This document shows, in pieces, positions 1 through 6,945 of a DNA stretch of 12,231 nucleotides. Source of the stretch: Synergistaceae bacterium (GTDB lineage Bacteria; Synergistota; Synergistia; Synergistales; Aminobacteriaceae); NCBI GenBank assembly GCA_012523155.1, contig JAAYJB010000049.1, positions 1 to 12,231 of the forward strand, written 5' to 3'. The translations under genes were made by a program, and so were the position numbers. Numbering within the stretch: position 1 is the stretch's first letter; every line of letters begins with the position of its first letter. Under the pieces are notes generated by a model. It searched no databases and was not told the DNA's origin. It was given only the letters and a program-made list of their open reading frames with translations.

Positions 1-1097
1 CCGGGCGCTTCCGGAACGGCATCCGGAGAGGCGGGAACGTCAGTGACTGCCGGAACACCGGCGTCACCGGAAACAACATCCTGTGAGACAGGGGCTTCCT
101 TTTTTTCTTCCGGTTTCGGGAAAAGAGTTGGATCGAGGATGACGATATTCGTCCTCTCCCGGAGCCCTTTGAAAAATTCCGCCTGGCCTTCCCGTAATTT
201 TTCTTCTGTAAGGACCGCTTTTACATCACCGCTGACCTCATCGAAAGAGCTGGTTTTCTCTTCAACCTTCTCACGCTTTACAGCAATGAGGATATCGTTG
301 CTTGCCAGTTCTATAGCGGGGCTCGGCTTGTTGATCTCAAGTCCCGAAAGAGATGCAAGCTTGTCCCGGAAACCGCTTTCCGGCACGAATACGGGACCTG
401 AGGCAGGCGTTTTTTCGATGATATCCGTGGAGACAACTGCACCCACAGCATCCTTGAATTCTTTACCCTCGCCCATGGCGGCAAGAATCTTTTCAGCCTC
501 GCCGGAGCTTTTCACACGGATGAAATCCATTGTGTAGCCTGCAGGCGAATGGAAGAAAAGCTGCTTCATTTTCTCGTAAAATTCTTTCGCCTCTTCATCG
601 CTCACTTCAGCCTTGCCTACGGCCTTTTCCATGAGCTTCATCTGGACGACCTGGGCAGCCATGTTTTTTCTGAAATCCGACATCTTTATGCCTGACTGGT
701 CCAGATACTGCATGAAGGCTTCCTTCGTGGGGAACTGATCGCTCACTTCCTTCACGGCAGCATTTATCTCTTCATCCGAAGCTGACATGCCTGACTCGGC
801 GGCTTCCTTCTCGAGCCGTGAGGCAAGGGCTATGTTCTCAAGGGCAGCCTGGTACAGCCCGGGAATGTCCGCGGAAGTGATATCGCGCACATTTGCCCGT
901 TCGACGTAATTGCGGAGCTGCTGCTCGAGCACTGAACGCATCACTGTTTTGCCGTCTATTTCTGCGACCGCATAATCCTCGCCTCCGGAGGAATTTCCGC
1001 GGGGGCTGTTGAAACCGTACATTCCGAATATGGACAGAACAAACAGAACGACGATGGCGATCATGATCCAGCGTACCTGAGATCTCAGGGTTCTCAT
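1..1097 (-). CDS. SurA/PpiD-like membrane-anchored peptidyl-prolyl isomerase/chaperone, 3' end cut by window edge
   Basis: The first 365 codons are visible; the reading frame is still open at base 1. Residues 1-10 are basic (MRTLRSQVRW) and are followed by one hydrophobic segment at about 11-29 with no lipobox cysteine, so the protein is probably an uncleaved signal-anchor facing the cell exterior or periplasm. Residues about 42-175 have the helical pattern of a SurA N-terminal chaperone domain, including 'EIDGKTV' near 46-52 and a DEEA-type helix near 167. Residues about 183-290 sit where a parvulin PPIase domain is expected but lack a clear rotamase signature. From about 327 the chain becomes a Pro/Ala/Val-rich tail. 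The start is uncertain: ATG at 1097 is used here, but TTG codons at 1100 and 1103 are in frame and lie nearer the GAGG ribosome site. Likely role, by inference from the family: folding of exported proteins. It could be a pure chaperone without isomerase activity. Confidence 0.72.
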   Translation of the reverse strand, partial: MRTLRSQVRWIMIAIVVLFVLSIFGMYGFNSPRGNSSGGEDYAVAEIDGKTVMRSVLEQQLRNYVERANVRDITSADIPGLYQAALENIALASRLEKEAAESGMSASDEEINAAVKEVSDQFPTKEAFMQYLDQSGIKMSDFRKNMAAQVVQMKLMEKAVGKAEVSDEEAKEFYEKMKQLFFHSPAGYTMDFIRVKSSGEAEKILAAMGEGKEFKDAVGAVVSTDIIEKTPASGPVFVPESGFRDKLASLSGLEINKPSPAIELASNDILIAVKREKVEEKTSSFDEVSGDVKAVLTEEKLREGQAEFFKGLRERTNIVILDPTLFPKPEEKKEAPVSQDVVSGDAGVPAVTDVPASPDAVPEAP

Positions 1098-1146
1098 CAA
1101 CAAGGGACATCTTCCTCTCTTTCTGATTTCCGGACTCCAATGGCGT

Positions 1147-1155
1147 ATTGTACCA
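1147..1155 (-). promoter_or_regulatory. possible extended -10 promoter for the SurA-like gene
   Basis: On the minus strand, between the polA stop and the SurA-like start, the bases read TGGTACAAT, which is an extended -10 element (TGn plus TACAAT). It would place a transcript start near 1140 and give a leader of about 43 bases. No convincing -35 hexamer is visible, as is usual for extended -10 promoters. The gene might instead be read through from polA. Confidence 0.3.
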
Positions 1156-1175
1156 CAGAAGAAAAGGTTGGGGCT

Positions 1176-3737
1176 CTACACCTCGGAGAGATTTTTCCCT
1201 CTCTTCGACTCCACTTTCAGCGGGACTGAAAGGCTCACAGTCTTTTCCATTATCCGCCCCAGGGCCTGTTCCACGTCCCCGGCGGCCGCCCCAGGGCACT
1301 CGCAGACCAGGGAGTCGTGGACCTGCAGGACGAGGCGGACATCACCAGAAGATGGGAACTCTTTGGCAAAGTCGACCATTGCCTTCCGTGCGATATCCGC
1401 GGCCGTTCCCTGTATGGGGGTATTGACCGCTACCCGCCGGAGCGCATCACGGTCCCTCGGGCTCACGGACACTTCGTCGAGGGGACGGATCCTGCCTGAG
1501 AGGGTTTTCGCGTACCCTCGCTTTTTCGCATCCTCGTAACTTTCCTCAAGATACTCCCGTACCCCGGGAAGAGCTTCGAAATATTTCCTGATGATGTCCG
1601 AGGCCTCCTGCCGTCCTATCCCCAGGCGCTGGGCGAGCCCAAATGAACTCATCCCATAGAGGAGGCCGAAGTTGATCATCTTCGCCACCCTTCGGAGTTC
1701 AGAGGTCACGAGCCCCGCCTGGACGCCGAAAACCCACGATGCGGTCTCGGTGTGAATATCCCTGCCTGCAGAGAACGCGTCCCGAAGGCGGCTATCGCCG
1801 CAGAGGTGTGCCAGGACCCTGAGCTCTATCTGGGAATAGTCGGCCGCAACGAATACATTCCCTTTTTTGCAGGGAAGGAGCCCTTCCTTTATTCTTCTTG
1901 ACCACTCTCCGTAGGACGGCAGGTTCTGAAGATTGGGGTCTCTGCTGCTGAGCCTGCCCGTTCCGGTGACTGCAGGTTCAAAAATTCCGTGGATGGTCCC
2001 CTCTCCGCCCTGCGCCGATTTCACTAGGGGCTGCACAAAACCCGAAAGCATTTTTGAAAGCTCTCGGAATTCGATAAGAAGGTTCGGGACTTCATCAAAG
2101 GGTTTCCCAAGGGCGGAAAGCCCCTCGAGAACGGATATGTCCGTGGAATAGCCCGTTTTCGTCTTCTTCCCGGCGGGAAGGTCCAGTTTTTCGAAAAGAA
2201 GCCATGCAACCTGTTTTGGAGAGTTCAGGTTGATCTTTTCCCCTGCCCTTCCGGCGATCTCTTCTTCTATTTCCGCCAGGCGCGATGAAAGGTCCTCTTC
2301 AAGTTCCCCGAACGCGGAAATACTGCATCCGATGCCGTGCTTTTCCATGTCCACGAGAACGGGAATTAGACGGATATCCGTTTCGGACATCAGGAGCTCC
2401 AGCCCTTCGTACTCCCCAATGTGCCGGGAGAGCAGGCCGTACTCCTCACGCAGCAGGGAGGCACGGTCTCCGGGATCCGCTGCTGAGAAATCGGGTATCA
2501 GGGCTTCGGCATCATGCACTTTCCCGTCAGGGTGAAGGAGGTAATGGGCGGTTTTGAAATCCTTCACCCGTTCAGGCGGAAGAAAACCTGTTCCGAGACA
2601 TGCGGCAGCCGTTTTATAGTCGGGAAGAAGGACCGGTCCGCTGCGGTGCCGCTTCAGAAGAGCCGCGGCCTCTTCCGGAGAAGAGCCAGAATGAACTGTC
2701 TCTCCGTCTGCGAGGATGAATTCCCTGAGCTCAAGGGAGAGCGGGTATTTCCCCCCGATGAGGGGAAGGAAAACCGCCCCGGAAGTGCCTGCACTGTTCT
2801 CCGCAGCGCTCCGGGAAGCTCCTCCGGCCCTGCCGCTTTTCTCCCAGTTCGAAAGCGTCGTTTTGCCCTGGGGCGCTTTTCCCGGTGTCATTTTTTCGGC
2901 AATCTTCTGCAGCCCCAGGAACCGGCATTTTTCAAGGAACTGGTCAAGCTTGGGTTCGCCAGGGCGGAACACCTTGAGATCTTCCTCCGTTTCACACAAA
3001 AGGACGGTCAATTCCCTGCTCCTGAAGGCCTGCTCCCTGTTTTCCTCGAATTTTTTCCGCAGTCCGGGCTTCAGTGTTTCGATATTTTCATAAATCCCCT
3101 GCAGGCTTCCGAAATCCGCCAGTAGTTTTTTGGCAGTTTTTTCACCTACGCCGGGAACTCCGGGGACATTGTCAGCCGAATCTCCCAGAAGGGCGAGATA
3201 ATCGGTCATGGCTGAGGGAGGGAAACCGAATTCCTCGAGAAATGATTTTTCATCCATCATTTTGAAGGAAGTGATCCCCTTCCCAGGGCGCAGCACTGAG
3301 AGCCCCGGTCCAAGTACCTGGAGTATGTCTTTGTCCGAGGAAAGGATCATTGTTTCTATTTTCTCCCCTGCCGCAGTACACGCCACCGAAGCAAGGACAT
3401 CGTCAGCTTCCACGCCCGGCCTCATGACAACAGGAATTCCGAGAAGTTCAAGAAGCTCGGTTATAATAGGTACCTGGGTTTTCAGATCAGGAGGGGTGGG
3501 CTTGCGCTTTGCCTTGTATTCCGCATAGGCTTCATGGCGAAACGTCGGGCCTGGGGCGTCAAATACGACTCCGCACATGTCCGGCTGCCATTCCTCCCTT
3601 ACTTTCTGAAACATATTGAAAAAGCCGACGACGGCGTTAGTCGGAGTCCCGTCAGGCCCGGTGAGTTCGGGGAGGGCGTAGAATGCCCGGAACACGAGAC
3701 CGTGCCCGTCGATGAGAAGCAGTTTTTTCCCCTCCAT
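1176..3737 (-). CDS. polA: DNA polymerase I (family A)
   Basis: An 853-residue Pol I for Okazaki-fragment processing and repair synthesis. Residues 1 to about 280 form the 5'-3' exonuclease: metal-site acidic residues are seen at D10, D60, E110/D112/D113, D135/D137 and D186/D189, followed by a GVPGVGEKTAKKLL helix-hairpin-helix. A low-complexity linker (about 287-322) leads to a shortened 3'-5' exonuclease fold (about 323-440) without the DxE motif and with Lys where 'FDT' is expected, so no proofreading is predicted. The polymerase domain shows motif A (DYSQIELR, D633), the O-helix RxxxKxxxFGxxYG (R682, K686, F690, Y694) and motif C QVHDS (H807, D808, S809). Motif C normally reads HDE, so the Ser is odd; the codon is TCC. 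I chose ATG at 3737 because AAGGA lies about 10 bases upstream. A GTG at 3746 would add three residues but sits only 2 bases from the AGG. Confidence 0.97.
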   Translation of the reverse strand: MEGKKLLLIDGHGLVFRAFYALPELTGPDGTPTNAVVGFFNMFQKVREEWQPDMCGVVFDAPGPTFRHEAYAEYKAKRKPTPPDLKTQVPIITELLELLGIPVVMRPGVEADDVLASVACTAAGEKIETMILSSDKDILQVLGPGLSVLRPGKGITSFKMMDEKSFLEEFGFPPSAMTDYLALLGDSADNVPGVPGVGEKTAKKLLADFGSLQGIYENIETLKPGLRKKFEENREQAFRSRELTVLLCETEEDLKVFRPGEPKLDQFLEKCRFLGLQKIAEKMTPGKAPQGKTTLSNWEKSGRAGGASRSAAENSAGTSGAVFLPLIGGKYPLSLELREFILADGETVHSGSSPEEAAALLKRHRSGPVLLPDYKTAAACLGTGFLPPERVKDFKTAHYLLHPDGKVHDAEALIPDFSAADPGDRASLLREEYGLLSRHIGEYEGLELLMSETDIRLIPVLVDMEKHGIGCSISAFGELEEDLSSRLAEIEEEIAGRAGEKINLNSPKQVAWLLFEKLDLPAGKKTKTGYSTDISVLEGLSALGKPFDEVPNLLIEFRELSKMLSGFVQPLVKSAQGGEGTIHGIFEPAVTGTGRLSSRDPNLQNLPSYGEWSRRIKEGLLPCKKGNVFVAADYSQIELRVLAHLCGDSRLRDAFSAGRDIHTETASWVFGVQAGLVTSELRRVAKMINFGLLYGMSSFGLAQRLGIGRQEASDIIRKYFEALPGVREYLEESYEDAKKRGYAKTLSGRIRPLDEVSVSPRDRDALRRVAVNTPIQGTAADIARKAMVDFAKEFPSSGDVRLVLQVHDSLVCECPGAAAGDVEQALGRIMEKTVSLSVPLKVESKRGKNLSEV

Positions 3738-3785
3738 GGGGATCACATCCTTTTTTTCTTTTTTGGCCCTTTTATCGTTCTGACT

Positions 3786-3800
3786 GGGTTATAATAACCC
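3786..3800. promoter_or_regulatory. 15-bp inverted repeat containing the putative gltX -10 box, between divergent polA and gltX
   Basis: GGGTTATAATAACCC consists of perfect 7-base inverted arms around one central A. The plus strand contains the consensus -10 TATAAT at 3790-3795, giving an expected gltX transcript start near 3802 and a leader of about 57 bases. The minus strand contains TATTAT (3791-3796), which could serve polA. I see no good -35 on either strand at 16-18 bases. The symmetry could mean a repressor or activator site overlapping the promoter, or two facing promoters sharing their -10 region. An AT-rich tract (about 3751-3764) next to it forms the purine-rich polA leader. Confidence 0.45.
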
Positions 3801-3845
3801 ATTGTCGGGATTCATGCACAAGAAGATCCAGCATATACAACGCCA

Positions 3846-3851
3846 GGGAGG
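3846..3851 (+). promoter_or_regulatory. ribosome binding site that fixes the gltX start
   Basis: GGGAGG lies 7 bases before the ATG at 3859. In-frame upstream starts (TTG at 3802, ATG at 3814) have no such site and fall at or just after the expected transcript start, so the ATG at 3859 is preferred. Confidence 0.75.
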
Positions 3852-3858
3852 AACGAAC

Positions 3859-5178
3859 ATGAATGATTCAGTACGGGTGCGATTCGCTCCAAGCCCCACG
3901 GGCGCTCTTCATATAGGAGGCGGCCATACCGCCCTTTTCAACTGGTTATGGGCGCGGCACACCGGGGGCAGATTTATCCTCAGGATAGAGGATACGGACC
4001 GCGAACGTTCCACAAAAGAATACGAGGAAACCATCATGTCAGGTATGAGGTGGCTGGGGCTCGACTGGGACGAAGGACCTGATGCCGGCGGGGATCACGG
4101 CCCGTACAGGCAGTCGGAGCGTCTTCATCTTTACCATGAATACGCCGACAGGCTCGTGGAGGAAGGCAAGGCATACCGTGAGGGGGAAGCGGTAATTTTC
4201 AGGACACCCCAGGGTGTGAGGCTCGCCTTTGATGATATGGTATACGGACACATCGAGATGATGAGCGACACGCTCAAAGATACCGTCCTGCTGAAAAGCG
4301 ACGGGATGCCGACATACAACTATGCCGTGGTTATCGATGACCATACCATGGGAATAAGCCACGTCATACGAGGAGAGGACCATATCTCAAACACTCCTAA
4401 GCAGCTCCTTGTATATGACGCTCTCGGGTGGGAATACCCGGTTTTTGCCCATCTGCCAATGATACTGGGAAAAGACAAGAAGAAGCTTTCAAAACGCCAC
4501 GGGGCTACAAGCGTCTATGAATACAGGGATATGGGATACATGCCGGACGCAGTATTCAACTTCCTTGCCCTTCTCGGATGGTCGGCGGGTGAAAACAACG
4601 AAATTTTCTCACGGGATGAAGCAGCTGAACTTTTTGAACTAACACGAGTAACCCGGCGAGCGGCTGTCTTCGATATGGAGAAGCTGAACTTCATCAACCA
4701 GGAGCATCTGAAGCGGCTCGATCCCTATACCCGCCTGGACCTCGTTGAACCCTTCTGGAGAGAAATGGGACTTCCCGTGGACAGCCATTCGAGGGAGTAT
4801 CTCGCCCAGTCCCTTGTCGTCCTCGCCGGCAGAGGACAGACAGCAAAAGAGGCAGCAGGGTATTCGGATTATTTCCTGACCTTCGAGACGGTAAAAGGAC
4901 GCTACGATGCTTCTGACGTAAGTGAAGAGCACAAGGAACTCCTTCGGAGATTTTACGGGGAACTCCTGGCCGTTCCTGAATGGAAGGCATCAGTTCTTGA
5001 AGATTTCACAAGGGAATGGAGCGCACGGGAATCGGTAAAAATGAAGGACATAGCCATGCCGCTCCGAATGGGCATTACCGGGATGAAAGTCAGCCCGGGT
5101 ATATTCGAGGTAGCCGAACACCTGGGCCGGGAAGAGACCAGGAAACGGCTCGCCTTCTTCGGTTTTGTGAATGCTTAG
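3859..5178 (+). CDS. gltX: glutamyl-tRNA synthetase, compact form
   Basis: A 439-residue class I aminoacyl-tRNA synthetase that charges tRNA-Glu with glutamate in the cytoplasm. The Rossmann fold opens with FAPSPTGALHIGG (HIGH signature, H18) and continues with LRIEDTDRER (41-50). The GluRS block PTYNYAVVIDDH (151-162) and IRGEDHISNTP (170-180) follow, then the KMSKS-type KLSKR at 209-213. Residues about 235-439 are the all-helical anticodon-binding part, ending with the typical GITGMKVSPGIFEVAEHLG block. The family is usually about 465-490 residues. The shortfall is at 103-115, where 'GKAYR' runs almost directly into 'EAVIFRTP', omitting the roughly 40-residue CTPEEL/zinc-ligand segment. Whether it charges tRNA-Glu only, or also tRNA-Gln for later amidation, cannot be read from the sequence. 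It is a single gene with its own promoter region and terminator. Confidence 0.95.
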   Translation: MNDSVRVRFAPSPTGALHIGGGHTALFNWLWARHTGGRFILRIEDTDRERSTKEYEETIMSGMRWLGLDWDEGPDAGGDHGPYRQSERLHLYHEYADRLVEEGKAYREGEAVIFRTPQGVRLAFDDMVYGHIEMMSDTLKDTVLLKSDGMPTYNYAVVIDDHTMGISHVIRGEDHISNTPKQLLVYDALGWEYPVFAHLPMILGKDKKKLSKRHGATSVYEYRDMGYMPDAVFNFLALLGWSAGENNEIFSRDEAAELFELTRVTRRAAVFDMEKLNFINQEHLKRLDPYTRLDLVEPFWREMGLPVDSHSREYLAQSLVVLAGRGQTAKEAAGYSDYFLTFETVKGRYDASDVSEEHKELLRRFYGELLAVPEWKASVLEDFTREWSARESVKMKDIAMPLRMGITGMKVSPGIFEVAEHLGREETRKRLAFFGFVNA

Positions 5179-5195
5179 GGAATAGTGTCCACCAG

Positions 5196-5224
5196 AAAAG
5201 CGGGGCCCTAAGGCCCCGCTTTTT
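5196..5224. terminator. bidirectional intrinsic terminator between convergent gltX and mbhN
   Basis: An 8-bp GC stem GCGGGGCC (5200-5207) pairs with GGCCCCGC (5212-5219) around a CTAA loop. It is flanked by AAAA on the left and TTTTT on the right, so a U-tract follows the hairpin in both directions. It begins about 18 bases after the gltX stop and lies about 62 bases beyond the mbhN stop on the other strand, so it can end both transcripts. Confidence 0.9.
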
Positions 5225-5286
5225 CATCTGTGACATTTCACCGGTATATTTACCCCGGTCTGCTGTGCCTTTTTCCGCTCAGGGGT

Positions 5287-5928
5287 TCACCCGTCTATCT
5301 CCACTGCCTCGATTGCATTCACTGGGCAGTTTTCCGCGCACTTTCCGCATCCGACGCATGCCGACTCATCGATAACGTGAGGTTCCTTCACCTTTCCGGT
5401 GATGCAGTTGACCGGACAGTTCCGCGCACACTTTGTGCATCCGATGCACTTGTCCGACATGATGCGGTACACGGTTTTCTTCTTCGGGGCTGCCCCGCCT
5501 TCCGCACCTTTCTTCGGCTCTGGTTTTCCTGTATCTGTCGTGATCTGTGCCTTTCTGTCGTAGGATGAGATGAGGTACTCTGACGACATTGTAAGACATT
5601 TTACCGGGCAGATTTCAGTGCACTGGGCGCAGAAACAGCAACGGTCATTGTGGATCTGTATCTTTTTCTCATCGGGCAGATACTCCGTGGCATTGGCGGG
5701 GCACACTTTGATGCAAAGCTTGCATCCGATGCATGCCGACTTGTCGTAGTTCAGCCTTCCACGAAACCGATCCTCCACGGGTACAGCGGGATTGAGGTCG
5801 ATTTTACCCTCTTCCGCAGCCTTGAGTGCGTCTGACAACGAATCAGGCATGGACGCAACAGGGAAAGGGTTGGTAAATGTTTTTTCGTATATCTGCCGGA
5901 GCAGTTGAAGCGCCATCCGGTTCAGCAT
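5287..5928 (-). CDS. mbhN: Mbh hydrogenase iron-sulfur subunit N with four [4Fe-4S] motifs (NuoI-like plus C-terminal 2[4Fe-4S] module)
   Basis: A 213-residue polyferredoxin and the last gene of the operon. Residues 1-60 resemble the N-terminal arm of NuoI/MbhN subunits. Clusters 1 and 2 (C66/C69/C72/C76 and C97/C100/C103/C107) match the core subunit, which takes electrons from reduced ferredoxin and relays them to the small subunit. After a hydrophilic Lys/Gly/Ala/Pro-rich linker (about 133-151), two more CxxCxxCxxxCP motifs appear (C161/C164/C167/C171 and C191/C194/C197/C201), arranged like a clostridial 2[4Fe-4S] ferredoxin. Archaeal MbhN is shorter (about 140 residues) and has only the first pair, so this looks like a fused extra ferredoxin domain. 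It may lengthen the electron wire or act as a built-in docking or donor module; that role is inference. The start ATG has GGGAG/GAGG-type sites upstream and lies 18 bases after mbhM. Confidence 0.88.
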   Translation of the reverse strand: MLNRMALQLLRQIYEKTFTNPFPVASMPDSLSDALKAAEEGKIDLNPAVPVEDRFRGRLNYDKSACIGCKLCIKVCPANATEYLPDEKKIQIHNDRCCFCAQCTEICPVKCLTMSSEYLISSYDRKAQITTDTGKPEPKKGAEGGAAPKKKTVYRIMSDKCIGCTKCARNCPVNCITGKVKEPHVIDESACVGCGKCAENCPVNAIEAVEIDG

Positions 5929-5946
5929 GATTTCCTCTCCCCCTTT

Positions 5947-6945
5947 CTACATCACTAGATCCAGGGAGGCAAGGATCATTCCCGCAATGGAAAGACCCGC
6001 CACCTTGATAAGGTAGAATTCCGACGCCTGCCATATCTTGAACCTGCCGAAAGCCGTCCTCATGAATGTCACGAAGAGGATCTGGACCACGAAGACCTTC
6101 ACCCAGAACCAGAAGAAGTCTAAGGCAAACAGGAATATGCTTCCCAGCCCGAGGGCTCCGCCGAGCGACCAGGGAAGGAACAGTGCGACGATGATCGCCG
6201 ACATTGCAGTGGCCCGAAGGGCGAATGTGATCTTGAACATGGCCAGGTTCGTGCCGGAGTACTCGATGATCAGCCCTTCAAGAATCTCGGTTTTCGCTTC
6301 GGGTATATCCATGGGTCCCTTGCCTGTTTCTCCCGGGACAACCAGCACAAGAGCAAGGAAAAGGCAAAGTATCCCGAGGAATCCCACCTTCCCCATCGCA
6401 CCCCAGACAGACATGCCCGCAAAGGTCTCAAGGCTGAACGGCTCTCCCGGCATTCCGGTACGGTACGCCACGTGGGCAAGGGTTGCAACCACCACCGCAA
6501 GGGGCAGTTCATAGCTCATCATCAGTATGAGTTCACGCTGGGCGCCTACGTTCGCAATGGGGTTACCGCTGGCGAATCCTCCAACTGCCATGGCCACACC
6601 CGAAAGGCCGAGGAGATAGATGACGAGTATGAGGTCTCCTTCACTGCCCAGAACAGGTGGCAGCGATCCTACGGGTATATAGAGGAAAACGAGAAGCATG
6701 GCGGCAACAGCCAGCCATGGCGCACCGTTGTAAGCCCAGGGCACCGCCCTGCGGGGAACGATGTTCTCCTTGCCGAGCAGTTTCAGCAGGTCGAGAAAAG
6801 GCTGAAGGAGGGGCGGGCCGAGCCTGCGCTGCATCCGAGCGTGCACGATCCTGTCGGCGCCGTCGAAAAGAAGTGCAAGGACAGCGACGAGGAGCATAAG
6901 TGCGGTTCCTGCTATGAGGCGCATGATAAGGCTAATTACGATCAT
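5947..6945 (-). CDS. mbhM: Mbh hydrogenase membrane anchor subunit M (NuoH/HyfC-like)
   Basis: A 332-residue, multi-helix membrane protein that docks the hydrogenase arm onto the ion-pumping arm, equivalent to NuoH of complex I. Visible family blocks are ARMQRRLGPPLLQPFLDLLK (36-55), the Glu-bearing AQRELILMMSYELPL (135-149) and PMDIPEAKTEILEGLIIEYS (211-230), whose acidic residues lie at the inner face next to the cluster-bearing subunits. Eight hydrophobic stretches can be picked out, among them about 8-28, 75-95, 104-123, 143-162, 184-204, 240-260, 266-294 and 310-330. The start overlaps the end of mbhL by 14 bases, with GGAGG 10 bases upstream inside mbhL, so translation is probably coupled. 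NuoH of a true complex I is unlikely because the neighbouring large subunit keeps its Ni ligands. Confidence 0.93.
   Translation of the reverse strand: MIVISLIMRLIAGTALMLLVAVLALLFDGADRIVHARMQRRLGPPLLQPFLDLLKLLGKENIVPRRAVPWAYNGAPWLAVAAMLLVFLYIPVGSLPPVLGSEGDLILVIYLLGLSGVAMAVGGFASGNPIANVGAQRELILMMSYELPLAVVVATLAHVAYRTGMPGEPFSLETFAGMSVWGAMGKVGFLGILCLFLALVLVVPGETGKGPMDIPEAKTEILEGLIIEYSGTNLAMFKITFALRATAMSAIIVALFLPWSLGGALGLGSIFLFALDFFWFWVKVFVVQILFVTFMRTAFGRFKIWQASEFYLIKVAGLSIAGMILASLDLVM

Noticed and set aside
838..1299. Minus-strand open frame of 153 codons spanning the polA/SurA-like junction
   Set aside because: It overlaps both real genes in another frame, its product is Arg-rich and without family features, and the SurA-like frame explains the region.
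2514..3125. Plus-strand open frame of 203 codons inside polA
   Set aside because: Antisense shadow of polA; basic, low-complexity product with no recognisable domain.
3802..3858. Upstream extension of gltX from TTG 3802 or ATG 3814
   Set aside because: No ribosome site, the extra residues match nothing in GluRS, and they begin at or just after the expected transcript start; GGGAGG supports ATG 3859.
5240..5259. Inverted repeat ACCGG...CCGGT downstream of mbhN
   Set aside because: Only 5 base pairs around a 10-base loop without a U-tract; likely chance, and the strong terminator next to it explains termination.
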